Assembly (NCBI GenBank): GCA_021432635.1
Contig: MU270017.1
Coordinates: forward strand, 1,242,566-1,306,565
Direction of reading: 5' to 3'
Length of the DNA: 64,000 nt
DNA from: Thozetella sp. PMI_491
Taxonomy: Eukaryota; Ascomycota; Sordariomycetes; Chaetosphaeriales; Chaetosphaeriaceae
Position 1 is the first letter of the stretch. Every line of letters starts with the position of its first letter. The position numbers were made by a program, and so were the translations under genes. Below are positions 1 through 11,936 of the stretch, piece by piece. The notes beneath the pieces are model-generated. The model was given only the letters and a program-made list of their open reading frames with translations, was not told the DNA's origin and ran no database searches.

Positions 1-904
1 GCCAGGCCCTTCGACGACCTCTCATTCGATTCGTTGCATCGCCGTTCCTTTGCCGGTCGCTGCTGCCGCCGTCTTCGTCAGCCCAAGATGCCTAGCGACT
101 GCTTGCCTCGAACCTGTGCAGACACCGTTGTAATTGCCTAGCTACTAGTGGAGGCTTAGAAAACTTACCAGAGAAGTTCAATTGGCATCCCAATTCGTCC
201 CATAACTGCGAAATAGGGCAGTAATGGATTTTAGGGCCAAGACAAATGTAAAGTCCCAAGTTGTGTTGTGTCCTTGGGTGCATTACTGGGCATTTTCAAG
301 CTTTTAGTTTGCAGGCAGTGCCTCCCTTAGATACCACAAAAGGACCAAAAAAAAACCCTTCCGCATAACTAGTTAGACCTGTAGTAAAAACAACCCTATT
401 GCCGCCTTCTTCCGATTTGTTTACTTCCCCTTGTACCCTGTCTGGATCGGCTCTCGGAATTGGAACACCGAAAGGTCGGAGTCCACGGTCGGCGCTCAGA
501 TTCCGGTCATGCCAAGTTGGTAGAGTCATTGCCGAAAGCCACAATCACTAGCCCCAAAGCCAGCACAATGGTTGGTTCCGGGTGCCGGGCAGCTCCGAGC
601 TACGCACCTATACAGCTAATTGCGCACGCAAGGCACTATGCGTTAGCCGCCGATCGACGGAAGGGCTTACGACTTACGAATGCGCAACCCCAGGGCAGCC
701 TTGTTCGGCCTACTTATAAAAGGGACCCCTTGGCAGCCCTATCATAGAAGCGAAATTCCCACCTCGTTTTCTATTGAGACAAGCCATATTATCCCATACC
801 GTTTCCTGCCCCCCAGACATTCTCCCAGGTGTTCCGTCTTCTGCACTCTCCTAGCATTGATCATATTCCTCGCACACTCCAGCCGCGAAGCCGACTTAGT
901 AACA
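1..904. other. Left-edge intergenic region
   Basis: No frame here looks like a conserved protein. The open frames are short and overlap on both strands without splice-supported extension. The right half probably holds the promoter and leader of the small gene that starts at 905. Confidence 0.5.
715..723 (+). promoter_or_regulatory. TATA box upstream of small gene
   Basis: A TATAAAAGG motif lies about 190 nt before the ATG at 905, followed by a pyrimidine-rich stretch typical of fungal transcription starts. The link to the downstream gene is an inference from position. Confidence 0.4.
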
Positions 905-1228
905 ATGGGCAAGATTTCATCTGTCTTCTCTTCCAAGAGCTCCCACAAGGCCACGAAGGCCGAGACAAGCTCTATGTACACCACCCGCTCTTCAACCTCT
1001 ACATGGTCCTATGAGGACGAGAAGGCGCTGGCAGCCGCGAAGACGTCCTCCACACACGCAAAGAGCACGTCTGAGGTTGGACAGCTGAGCGTAACGGGCT
1101 GGAACCAAACGGTGAGTAGCTGGCAAACTCCTCCATGCTCTACCTTTCGCAGCCTCCAAGAATATGGAGTTCCAACCGCTGACGCGCCTCCATAGCCGGG
1201 ACTTATCTCTAGCCCTTGGAACATCTAA
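905..1228 (+). CDS. Small Ser/Thr-rich hypothetical protein, 79 aa, two exons
   Basis: I do not recognise the family. The ATG at 905 has a good context (AACAATGG). Exon 1 runs 905-1111. A GTGAGT donor at 1112, a CTGAC branch site at 1179-1183 and an AG acceptor at 1195 define an 84-nt phase-0 intron. Exon 2 (1196-1228) adds ten residues, ending SSPWNI before TAA. The protein begins MGKISSVFSS, is rich in Ser, Thr, Lys and Ala, and has no signal peptide, membrane segment or known domain. Many serines beside basic residues suggest a disordered, possibly phosphorylated protein. The complete splice signals and upstream TATA box favour a real gene; the lack of a recognised relative is the main doubt. 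Confidence 0.45.
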
Positions 1229-2654
1229 ACGACACGAGACTCGGGAATGCTTAACATAGTTGAGCTTTGAGCTCTACGGCGTAAATGGCGGCGAAATCGG
1301 ACTTGAACATTATCGGATTGTGCTCGGAACATAGGAGGACCGGGCTGGCGTTCTGCGGAGCTCGCGAATTACATGGCGAGACTTGGGATTGCCGGAGGAA
1401 TTCCCCATAGGAGCCGTATTACGGCAGGGCGGTGGTTTCGCGAAAAATGCGCTTTCGAAGCTAGCCGGGACAACCGAAAGGACTACGTAGCTATCCATAT
1501 TGCTTTTACACAGATACCTATCCCTACATGCCGAAGCCACGGCGCAGTTTTCTTCCACCTTCTCTCCCGTACAGGTTAGCACTGGCACTAGTTCCCCGAA
1601 AGCACCTAGGACAAACCCATCAGCTCATCTGTGCCCGTAATGGTAAGCCGTAAAATCGGGACGACCAACCTATGCAGAGCTAATTGGCCATGTTGTCATA
1701 CACCGTATCTAACGGCTCACCGGACAGCTGATGATGTGGCTCCTGGAGTCAGCATCTTAGATAGGAATGCCAGGAGAGGCGATAAAACACCTGCAATTGT
1801 TCATTTATACGACAGCTACATTAACTTGAGCCCCAGAACGCTAAGCTAGAGGATGCCTTTAGGGCTTACAGCACTCGGGGGTCCAAACTAGCGGTATTCT
1901 CGCAGCTTCCGGCGAGCCACTTCGTCTCGCCGCTGATCCACCCGGCGACCTAATTCGGATTGCCGTTGATCGTAGGCTTTACACTAAGAATAAATTCATG
2001 AAATCGTCTGTTTCTTTCGGCGTGGCTACGGCCTCGTCGACGAGATCGACTGGACCACCGAAGATCACGGCGATCCTTCTATTTGTTAGGGGGCTACCTT
2101 CATTCGAAGGCCAAGGATGGTTGGGAAGACTAAATGTTGTTTTATTTCTGTACGCTGTACGTTAACCATATTCACGGCACTTAATCCCGACGTGATGATC
2201 CCCTGCATATGGAGAGACCAATGCATCAAGTCACAAGGAGACATGTGTGTGGTCCAATTGACAAGTAGCGGCCCTGACAACTGTCACTTGGCGTGCAATT
2301 CAGGGCCGAGCATCGAGGTATAAGAAGATGTATAGGCAAATAATGCCGCTTAAGGAGAGGGGCTTGTCAGACTGAAAAAAGGTTGCCAGTAATGGAGGTC
2401 GACTTTTAAGCCTATGCAATAGCATCGCGGCGTGCCAAGGTGCGACGGTGCTTGGCTACCACTTAGAGACCACTGAGAGAACACCTGCTGGACCTAAGTG
2501 GGCTGTGGCGCAGCACTTGGGGCCCGATGCGCCCAATTCGGGACAACACGCTGGCACGAACTGACCATCTGTCGGCACAATCGACGATTGCCAAAGGACC
2601 AAGGATTGAAAACGCACAGGGGCCTAAAGAAGATTGTCTCTCAAGGTCAGAAAC
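1229..2654. other. Intergenic region, nothing recognised
   Basis: About 1.4 kb without a frame I can support on either strand. The longest open stretches are overlapping chance frames with no family motif. The last few hundred bases should hold the promoter of the acetyltransferase gene. Confidence 0.45.
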
Positions 2655-3393
2655 ATGGCTGCTCTGGAAAAGAACCCACAGGAGCTCGGAAAGGCCTCTC
2701 GCCTCGCCCATGTGCCGAGCGGGGAAGAATACGAGAAGATGGTGTCCGGGATGCTGTGCGTACAACTCGGCTTCCTCTGCCACAAAACCTCCGGATCTGT
2801 ATTGTCCTAACCTACTGCACCATTCTGGCAGCTATGACTCCATGGAACCGGAACTGCACAAAGCCCGGCTTCGCGCGCGTGCGTGGGCCCACAAGTTCAA
2901 CAACTACTTCCCGGTCGACACCGAGGCCAAGCCCGGCGCCGAGGAGAAGCCACACCTCGCGATGCTCCGCGAGATCCTAGGACATGTCGAGGGAGAACAT
3001 TGTTTCATCGAGGCCCCGTTCCGCATTGACTACGGATGCAATATCCGCTTGGGAGATTGCTTCTATGCCAACTTCAACCTGACCGTGCTGGACTGCGGCA
3101 TCGTCACCATCGGGGATCGCGTCATGTGCGGTCCCAACGTCTCCATCTACGCCGCCACCCACGAGGTCGAGGTGCAGAGCCGCAGAGACAACATCGAGTA
3201 TGCCCTCCCCGTCACCATCGGAGACGACTGCTGGATCGGCGGCAACGTCATCATCCTGCCTGGCGTCACCATCGGAGAGGGCTGCACCATCGCCGCCGGC
3301 TCCATCGTCACCAAGGACATCCCTGCCTGGAGCGTTGCGAAAGGGTCGCCCGCCAAGGTATTCAAGCAGGTGACGCCGGTTGGGAAGCCATAG
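2655..3393 (+). CDS. Maltose/NodL-type sugar O-acetyltransferase, 220 aa, two exons
   Basis: Predicted to transfer acetyl from acetyl-CoA to a hydroxyl of a sugar or other small molecule in the cytosol. Exon 1 is 2655-2755 (starts MAALEKNPQELG, then the family helix EEYEKMVSGML). A 76-nt intron (GTGCGT donor at 2756, CTAAC branch, GGCAG ending 2831) separates it from exon 2 (2832-3393, starting YDSMEPEL). The N-terminal half is the maltose acetyltransferase helical domain. The rest is a left-handed beta-helix of hexapeptide repeats such as VTIGDDCWIGG and VTIGEGCTIAAGS. The probable catalytic His is in YAATHEVE. Length matches the family. A longer open frame beginning at 2527 reads through the intron and is wrong before 2832. 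The gene is convergent with the aldolase; whether it acts on the neighbouring polyketide or on a sugar is unknown. Confidence 0.88.
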
Positions 3394-3560
3394 GGCGGCC
3401 GGCTAGAATAAGAAAGTGATAGAATTCCTATAGAAAGGCCAACCATAAGAACTCCCGGTGCTCTTGTTACAGGTCATGCATGATGTAAGGGGAAAGGGAA
3501 GCAGCACATCTCCAACATGTGTTTGCATCTTGACAAGCCGGGCGGGCCCTGTGGCTCCCT

Positions 3561-4629
3561 CTATTTAAGAAATTCGCCGCCCGTCTTCGCGAGCTGCTCG
3601 TCATAGTACGGTTGGAAGGCTAGCCAGCCCTTCTCGGGGCCACCAAGCTCCTGAGCCGAGTACGCAGCCTGCTCCGGGTCAATCAACTTCTTCTGATAGC
3701 CCGCCGCGGCCGCCGCATCCGCGAGGAGCTGGGCCTGGCAGGTCCGCTCCAGGCTAATGAACCAGAAGGCCGCCTCGTCGACTGTCTGTCCCACGGTGAG
3801 AATGCCGTGGTTCTGGAGGATCACGGCCTTGCCGCCGCCCAGCGAGTCGGCGATCCGGTTTCCCTCGTCTTCGTCGACCACGATCCCGCCAAACTGGGTG
3901 TAGATCGAGTGGCTTCCGTAGAAGCGCAGCGAGTCCTGCGTGATGGGCTCCAGCTCGCGCCCGAAGGCCGCAAAGGCCTTGCCATGCACGCTGTGCGCGT
4001 GGCAAGCGGCATGCACGTCCGGCCGCGCCCGGTGGATGGCCGAGTGAATGGCGAACGCGGCCGTGTTAATGGGCTCGTCGCCTTCGACCACCAGGCCGTG
4101 CTCATCGACCAGGATCAGGTCTGACACCTTGATCTGGGAGAAGTGCGCCGACAGCGGATTGAGCCCTGCGGAAGTGGTCAGCAACGAGGACGCGGAAAGA
4201 GTAGCAGGAGGAGGAGGGCCTACAGAAATGGTCGGTCAAGATAGGGTCCCGGACCGATATGTGACCGGCGACGCCCTCATCAAAGCCTCGGTCGGCAAAG
4301 ACCCGGAACGCCGCGGCGAGGTGCTGCTTGCGATAGAGCCGCTCCTCCTCGAGGGTGGAAAACTTGGGGTAACGTCGGATCTTGAGGTTGCGCCCATCCT
4401 TGGTCAGTCCCATCGACTGCACCTGCGGCGGTGGCGGCCTCTCCGAGACGCGCCGCGCCGGCTGGGCGGCGGCAGAGGGTCGGTGAAGGGACGCAGAAAA
4501 CGGACGGATAGCAGCGATGCCGGCCGGTTTCCGAGCAGCACGGCACGCGGCAGCAGCGCCCCTGAGTGCGGGCCTAGGGGCGGCCCTGCCGAGAGCGAGA
4601 GCGAGAGCGGGTGCGGGCGTCTGATACAT
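3561..4629 (-). CDS. Class II aldolase/adducin-domain protein, 336 aa, two exons
   Basis: Member of the zinc-dependent class II aldolase/adducin family (fuculose-1-phosphate aldolase, ribulose-5-phosphate epimerase and fungal relatives). Exon 1 is 4224-4629 and exon 2 is 3561-4165. The 58-nt intron (GTAGGC donor, CGCAG acceptor) splits a Trp codon and restores the motif FWLNPLSAHFSQIKVSDL. Likely metal ligands are the paired histidines in CHAHSVHG and the His in LQNHGILTVG. VAGHISVRDP is the substrate phosphate loop region. The first 70 or so residues are rich in Arg, Ala and Pro with hardly any acidic residues and contain RPFSASLHRP, so a mitochondrial presequence is plausible. It lies between the acetyltransferase and the ABC transporter. 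The exact reaction cannot be read from sequence, and cluster membership is uncertain. Confidence 0.85.
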
Positions 4630-5199
4630 GATTGTTTCAAGCTCTCAGGATATGACTTGTTCGAGAAACAGACGTGCCCGGGGAGTGTCTGGGGAAGTTG
4701 AGGCTGCGCAAAACGCACTGCCCTCATCGGCCCCGCATCCGATGTCGTAGGCGCGTTTCCGGGTATTTGGCGGGAGTAGGATGCCGGCCGTCAATGGCGT
4801 CAGGGTTGTGCATGTTAGGTGCCATACTAGGAGAACTACCTCGCTATTGGGCGTGCGTACCGTTTCATAGTGGGCGAATCAACTTCCAGGGGTTCCCCAA
4901 TTACCATTCACCTAGCCACGTTTGGTCGGACACGGTTCAACACCACCAGCTTCAGCCCGTCGCAGGATGGGTATGGCAACGAGATGCCACAAATAATCGA
5001 TCCAATATAGGACGAGGCTTCTTTATGTACAATGCAAGCCTACTATCCATGAACCCAGTACCGTAAAATAAAATAAAAATCCGTAGAAAAAATTGCATGA
5101 ACCCGAATACGCATCCGTACGCCTCTCCACCCGCCGGAAGCATGCAACCGAGCTATTACCGATCCAATGCCTGAGACTGACACTGTATGATACCGATGC
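4630..5199. other. Intergenic region between aldolase and ABC transporter
   Basis: About 570 nt. It holds the aldolase promoter on the minus strand and the 3' end of the transporter gene. No coding signal is seen. Confidence 0.5.
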
Positions 5200-8100
5200 T
5201 TAGCTTTCTGGGGGAGAAACAACAGGGCAAGGCGCAGCATCACTCACCATTTGATAGTACACGCCTCGCTTCGCTAAGAGGCTGGCATGATCCCCGGTCT
5301 CCACGACCGCCCCGTCGGCCATGACAAAGATGACATCGGCATTCTGCACTGTGGCGAGCCGATGCGCCACCACCACCATGGTCCGGGTCCCCTTGGCGGC
5401 GTTGATGGCTTCCTGGACCTGCCGCTCGGTCTCGCTGTCCAGGCTGCTGGTGGCCTCGTCCAGCAGGAGCAGCGCCGGCTTGCGGATCAGCGCGCGGGCG
5501 AGCGACACGCGCTGCTTCTGGCCGCCTGAAAGCGCGAGCCCGTAGGGGCCTACCGGCGTGTCGTAGCCTTGTGGCAGTGAGGCCACGAATTGCTCGAGGC
5601 CCGCGTCGCCCACCGCCTTGTGGATGTCTGCTTCCGGCGCCGCTGTGCCCTCGGCAAGCCCCAGAGTGATGTTGTGTCGGACTGATCCACTGAAGAGGCT
5701 GGGCTCCTGGGCAACTAGCGAGAGGCCCTGGCGGTAGAGCGTAAGGTCTAGGGTCTTGATGTCAACGCCGTTGCACAGAACTTGTCCCTTGTCTGGAGAG
5801 TAGAACCGCTCTAGAAGGGAGATGACAGTTGTTTTGCCAGACCCTACATAGACCATCCTCGTCAGTACTCTGGTGAATGATTGCAGTGATTCAAGGGTTC
5901 AAGGGCTCAAGGGGCTATGCGTCCGAACTTAGGGCTGCTTGCTCACCTGATGGCCCAACAATAGCAGCGAACTGGCCTGCCGCAATCTATAGTAAACTTT
6001 CCGTTAGTTGCAGGTAATTGTATGATGCCACCAAATCAGGCCCGTCCTGGATTGGTGTGCCCACCTTTAGGTTCAATCCCTTCAACACTGGAACTGGCCG
6101 AGTCGGGTATTCGAACCAAATGTCCTGGAACTCCACCTCGACCCCTTTCTCGTTGTCAACTTCAGGGACACTGCCACCCGCATGTAGACTGTCTTCCTCG
6201 CGGGTGGACAAGATGCGATCTGCGGCCGCGGTTGCGCTGGTGATGTCTTATTGCGTGTGTGGTTAGCTGCAGTACCCGGTTGGGAAGATGTACCTCCTAA
6301 GACAGGAAGACTCACTCGGCCCGAAGCTTAGTGTCTGTCCAGCACTCATGCCTCCCTAGATTGCAGTTATCTGTTAGTGCTCCGAACCAGGAGGCTTGAG
6401 CCGGTACAAGAAGGCATGTAATGTTACTTACTTGCACTACGGCAATGTATACAATCACTGCATGCGTATTAGCTATTTGCCAATCAAAAATGGCCAGTCC
6501 AAACTCACTGTATTGAAATGCTGTGTACTCTTGGCTGACCAGCAAGCGGCTTCCGTACCTGGAGAGAACATGGTTGTTAAATTGAATCTCATACGAGACC
6601 GTCAAGACGGGGAATTGTTTACCAGAGGATAAAGGCCATGCAAAGCAGAGAAACACTGTCACTGAGAGAGTACAAGAGCACCGAGACCCGTGCCGTACGA
6701 AACGCTTGTGTCACATGATCGCGCAACAGTTTCTCGTAGCGGTTCCAAGTGTGTGCTTCAAGCGTGAGACTAGAGACGGTGCGAAAGGCGGCGATGCTCT
6801 CGCACGCGAACTTTGCGCTCTCGGTGAACACAGCGTTGCTCATGGCGTCGAACTCCTTCTCGTACCGTACTCGGTAGAACATGGCCCCAACAACGATCGG
6901 GAGGGATGTCATCAGCGCTACCAGCGTCAGTTTCCACCCAAAGATGAAACTGATCAGGAGGCAGCCGGCGAGATTGAACCACGACATCAGCATGTAGGCC
7001 AGGTTGACACCGACGAGCTGCTGTAGCTGCGTAGGGTCGGTGGCGAGACGACCGACGAGTGCGCCGACGGAGTGGTCTTCCTCGTCGAAGAAAGAGGTGG
7101 GCTGGCTCAAGATGTTGGAAAGATACTCCTTTCGGTACACCCGAGTGATGGCGAAGCCGAGCGTGGTGGTCGACCAGCCCAAAGCCACCTGGCTGAGGCC
7201 CACGCCGATGGCAAGATACATGAACATTATGCACCAGAAATTGACAAGGAGTGGTAGGTATGTCTCCCAAATCGAAAATAGAGAAATCAGCGCTGCGAAA
7301 AGGTATGCCTGAAGCGGAGTGGAGGCTACCCAAGGTCAGTGATGCTTTCTGGAGGGGTCCAAGAAAACCAGACAAAGCACTTACCTCCTATTCCCAAGGA
7401 CCCGATGACCACCAGAATGTAAACCTTCCATCTCGATGACTGCTCAATTAGCAGCGTCCATATGCTACCATAATCCCCTACGGCAGATGGCTGTCCAATC
7501 ACTCTGATTGGCCCTTCGTCGATACTATCAGAGCTGTTTCTGCTGTGATACTCCTCGGTCTTCGGCTTGGGAGCTTCGGAGTCTCCACCTTGGCTGCTGA
7601 ATCTGGCAAGATCCTTCTCATCATCGCCTATGACCTCTTCTTTCATCGATGTGGATTCAATCGAGGCAGCGTCATCTTCTTCGACACCGACTCCTATATT
7701 TTGTGCTTGGGACAGCGCATGGTACGTGCTTCCAACCTCAGCCATCAGGCTCTGGTGGGTGCCCTCTTGGATGACACGACCCGCGCGTAGGACAACGATC
7801 TTGTCGGCCTTCCTGATCGTCCCGAGACGGTGCGCAATTACGATCGTTGTGCGTCCTTTTGAAGCACGATCTAGTGCCGCCTGGACAATCTGCTCGCTTC
7901 GGACATCAATAGCAGAAGTGGCCTCATCTAGAATCAAAATCTTCGGCTGCTTCACTATTGCCCGAGCAATAGCGAGACGCTGCCGCTGCCCGCCGCTGAG
8001 ATTGATTCCGTGCTCGCCAACCATTGTTTGGTACCCCTGGCATTGCATCAGAATTGAAAAGAAGATATATCGCACATGGCGTAAACCATTGCTGCTCGCA

Positions 8101-10321
8101 CATACCTTTGGAAGGCGGGATATGAATTCGTCGGCGAAGGCCTCTCGACACGCTGTCTTGATCATTCGCTCCTTTGTGTCGCTATCTGCATTCTCCCACT
8201 TGGTGCCAACGAGTCCATATTCGATGTTTTGGTAGATCGTGGTAGCGAAAAGAACGTTATCCTGCTGGACCAGGCCGATCTGGTTGCGCCACCACTTTAC
8301 ATCGATCTCGCGCAGCTCCTTCCCACAGATGGACACGATACCATTGCGAAAGAAATAGACCTACAAAACCAACCTTGATCAGAATTGGGGCTGAAGAGAA
8401 CAGGATGGCAAAACCGAAGAGCGCCTGGTTGTGGTGGAGCAACTCACCAGAGGTTTCGTCTCCGGGTGGCCATCAAACTCGTACCACCTCTCTAGGATCC
8501 CAACTATTGTGCTTTTGCCGGATCCTGATGGCCCTACAATAGCTGTCATCTTGCCGGCCTGGAAACGCAAGTTTAGGCCATCAAGGACCTTAACGTTAGG
8601 TCGAGTAGAGTAGGTAAAGTTGACGTTTTCCAGCACGATGTCCCCTTCTGCGAGATGGCTTTCCTCTGCCTGTATTGCGCCATATTCGGCGATAACCGAC
8701 GGTGGAGCAGCGTCAATTATGGTGTGGAAGATGCCAACTGCGTCAGCTGCCTGCTGCGCAGCCGACAGCGGTGCTGTAACCTGAGTGACTGTGACGGCAA
8801 TCAACATCACGGAAAGGAGGACACTAAAGTACATGTTAATAATCGTTTATGCCAGGAGGTAACCACGTATGCAGACTTACACAAGTAGCGGGTCAGGGCT
8901 TGATATAGCCACCAGCATATACAGTTTGAAAGCCGCCCAGAATGACAGGGCAAATGTCCTATAATTCGATAGTGAGCGAAACAAGTCATGTTTCTGCCGG
9001 TAGGATCAGCAGCTTAGGGTGGTGGGGAGGCACATACGCGTATACGCCGAGATATACTGGCCCATGCATGTTAGCACAGTTCAGTCAACGCTTCTCGTCC
9101 ATCTCCGTAGTTTACGTACCTAATCCTTGCTGAAGCGCTACTAATGTGGCCATATCTTTGCCTCTCTCGCGACCCTCGTCGACGAGTTTCGCATGTTGGT
9201 CGAGCATTTTCGATTCTGCTCCGCAGGCAGCTAGCATCCTGATTGATGTCAAGGCCTCTGTTGCCACAGATGCAGCTAACATGTCCATTTCCATGACCCT
9301 TGTTAAGATCTTGCCAATCCGGGGCGTCGTGAGGCCGTAGATAGCCACAATAAACACAAGCCCCATGCTCGTGGCGAAGGTTAGTAGCCAATTAGAGAAG
9401 AGTGCAATGACCAGACTGCCCAGTATGGCAGCTACGCCCGAGAAGAACTGGCTCAGCTTATCGGAGATGCCTAGCTGGAGTGTGCTCGCAACCGAAGTGA
9501 TGATAGATGCCGTCTGTCCAGGAGGGAGCACATCCAGTGTGGAGATTGGGAGGCTGAATAAAGACTGGAGATAAACAAGCCTGACTTCGGCTGAAATTCG
9601 TAGGCTTGTCATCCGGAAGCCCAGCTTATCTCTAGTTAGCTTCTATTTGGCACCGGAGGATAGACGCATAGCTAAGTACGTACATTGGCGACATAGGACA
9701 GCACAAGCCTGGCGATGAATACGAACACGATGTACAGTCTATCAGTGAGATATGCATTAGTTAGTTCTCTATATGGGATGGCTGTCAAAATGATAGGTAA
9801 GGGGTAGAAGAGGTGATGAGGGTAAGTGAGTAGCAGAATAATTGTTCATACGCATATTGGTCTATGACGCCCATGAAGTCTTGTTCAGTGTTCATCTGAC
9901 CAAGCTTGGCATACTCGGTGAAGTTGTCGATCATGCTGCCTGTACATCTTGGTTAACGGCAAGCCTCATGGTACAACATGTATATGACATAAACCCTAGA
10001 GTAGGCGTCGGGGGGGCACTAACCAAAGAGAATATACATGAACGGCATGGTCAGGCCTCTGCCAATGGCAGCGAAACATGATATGCCTAGAATTATTCGG
10101 TCCCATAGAGTAGTGTATGACAGTAATCTCTACATTTGAGACAGTAATCAGCACTATAACTCATGGCAAGCCAAAAGGGTTCGTATCGGAGGAGGACGGA
10201 CCATCAAATTGGCAGCTGCCAACTTGTGTTTTGCGGAGATCTTCAGCAAGGAATCTTCCCCTTCGCCAGCCTCGGTCTCCACGACCGGCGCATATGACGA
10301 TGTGCTAGCATTCTGCGCCAT
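5200..10321 (-). CDS. ABCB/MDR-type full ABC transporter, about 1312 aa, 17 exons
   Basis: Half-duplicated exporter (TMD1-NBD1-TMD2-NBD2), probably in the plasma or an internal membrane, exporting small molecules. NBD1 has Walker [10 protein letters not shown] (about residue 420), signature LSGGQRQR (about 545) and Walker [15 protein letters not shown]2 has Walker A GPSGSGKTT split by an intron, signature LSGGQKQR (about 1200) and [12 protein letters not shown]. Both H-loops (AHRL) are present. Exons I infer: 10202-10321, 10024-10129, 9852-9939, 9684-9738, 9120-9624, 9038-9056, 8881-8958, 8448-8823, 8106-8360, 7385-8036, 6623-7325, 6509-6558, 6432-6457, 6316-6355, 6065-6246, 5947-5986, 5200-5843. 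They total 3939 nt in one frame. The first intron has a poor donor (GTCCGT), so the N-terminus is least certain. The position beside the PKS suggests export of the cluster product or self-protection. Confidence 0.87.
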
Positions 10322-10914
10322 TTCCGTGAAGGAGGACAGCTACCGGTTCTCGGAATGGCATGGGAGCCGGAATGGAGACGTTGGCTGCCCGATACGCATG
10401 CGCACTCGACGGAAGTGATAGCAGAGCTGGGCGGCTGAATCCCGGGCCTAGACATAAAACCAGTGGCAATATCGCCACGAGACGCAGCAGCAGCTCGGAC
10501 CGTGTCTTGTAAAATTCACCACCATTCACTTCGGCGTAAGGTGGGCGGGATGAATCACGCTAAGGGATGAATGGGCTGTGCTGAGTCTGGAGGGTCCAAG
10601 ACAGGGGGGCCTAGGCGTTTCGAGACCGGCCCCGAGGCACCCGATTAGCGTCAGTACAGTGGCGGAGAACCAGACGAAACCACCTGGTCTGGAAACCCCT
10701 TGTGACAAGTGGTGAGCATATTAGATTGTGTTCGGCAGCACAGCCGATAGTTCAAGATGGGAATGAAACGGAAGCTTCTCGGCACGGTTGAGGGAAGGTG
10801 AACAAATTCAATTTGTGTCACGGATATCTCAGGTCCTTCTATTTATAATGCATAGATATTTCCGTCCGTCCAATGTAGAAAGCAAAAAAAGCGCCATGTA
10901 GTCCTCTCCGGGTG
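10322..10914. other. Intergenic region between ABC transporter and FSH1 hydrolase
   Basis: About 590 nt containing the transporter promoter (minus strand) and the 3' flank of the hydrolase. A short A-rich run sits near 10885. No coding signal is seen. Confidence 0.5.
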
Positions 10915-11936
10915 TTACAAGCCCATCTCTTCGTCAATGTCTGCGATAGCCGTGCGTATTATATCCCCGAGCTCCTTTATCGTCTCCCGGTCTCGGGGAA
11001 GCATGTGCCCCTTGCCGTGATCAAATAGATATGCTGTATCAGGTTCGCAGACGTTGAAAAGCGCCATAGAGCCGTCAATGTAGGGATCCATAGAGCCCAC
11101 TAGCCGGAAGCACAGTAGATTAGTAGAACGCTCCAAGTGCTGGAAAGACACAGGACTTACCGATATGGAGTGTTCGAATTTCGATCTTCTCCTCGCTCTC
11201 GTCCGACAGCACCAAGGCGTGGGTTGTCGGATCAAGGGGCGGCCAGCCGGCAAAGAAGATAGCATACTTAAACATAGAGGACGCGCCGGGCCCCTGGCGC
11301 TCTACGCGACGCTGCTCGTAAAGGAGCAAAGTAGCCGCAACGGTGGCGCCTTCCGAGTATCCAATGATGCCGTCGAACGGGCCATGCTTGTTCATGATGT
11401 CGACCAGGTACTTGATCGCCTGGTTGACACTATGATGTGCGCTCGCCAAGCCCTCTGCCCGCATCAGCTCGCGCATTGTGTCCTCGGCCGTCTCGCACTG
11501 AGGAAAGTCCCGAATCCGAGTGAGGACATCCTCATCTTCCTCTGATTCGTCATCAGAGTCGGGCTTAGCCCAAGAATTGTCAATCTTGTCAGGCTCGATG
11601 AAGCGGTAGTGTGGCTCTGCGCCGAAGTAGTCCTCAAAGCCCGGCGGTGGCACCGCCTTGCAAGGGCCTTGTGTGAAATAGAAAGTCGCGCTCCCGTCTT
11701 CTGTGAGCTCTTTCAATACTGGACCTGCCGCACATGTAAGTCTTAGAGCAAAATCGTCTCCCCCGGCTAAGAGGCTCAGTGGGGGTAAGAGGTGCAGGCC
11801 AGACTAACTCAGTTGCACCTGGAATTTCTATACTTTGGTTAGCCTGTGCCAAGGTCGAGAGGCGGCACTTGGTTGCCGGAATCAAGGTACTCACATCAGC
11901 GCTTCCATACGCTCCAGGCAAACACAGGAATCTCAT
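10915..11936 (-). CDS. FSH1-family serine hydrolase (LovG-like), 269 aa, four exons
   Basis: Alpha/beta hydrolase of the FSH1 family. Exons: 11895-11936 (MRFLCLPGAYGSAD), 11809-11827 (a 19-nt exon encoding KFQVQL and the first base of Ser), 11161-11724 and 10915-11099. All introns have GT-AG ends and the total is 810 nt. The nucleophile Ser is in GYSEGA, the acid is probably the Asp in VGSMDPYIDG, and the His is in DHGKGHMLPR. Family start (MRFLCLPG) and length agree. An acidic loop (DSDDESEEDED) follows the oxyanion region. In known fungal clusters (LovG in lovastatin, for example) such proteins release the product from HR-PKSs that lack a thioesterase. This gene is divergently paired with exactly such a PKS, so that role is the best inference here. 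Confidence 0.9.
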
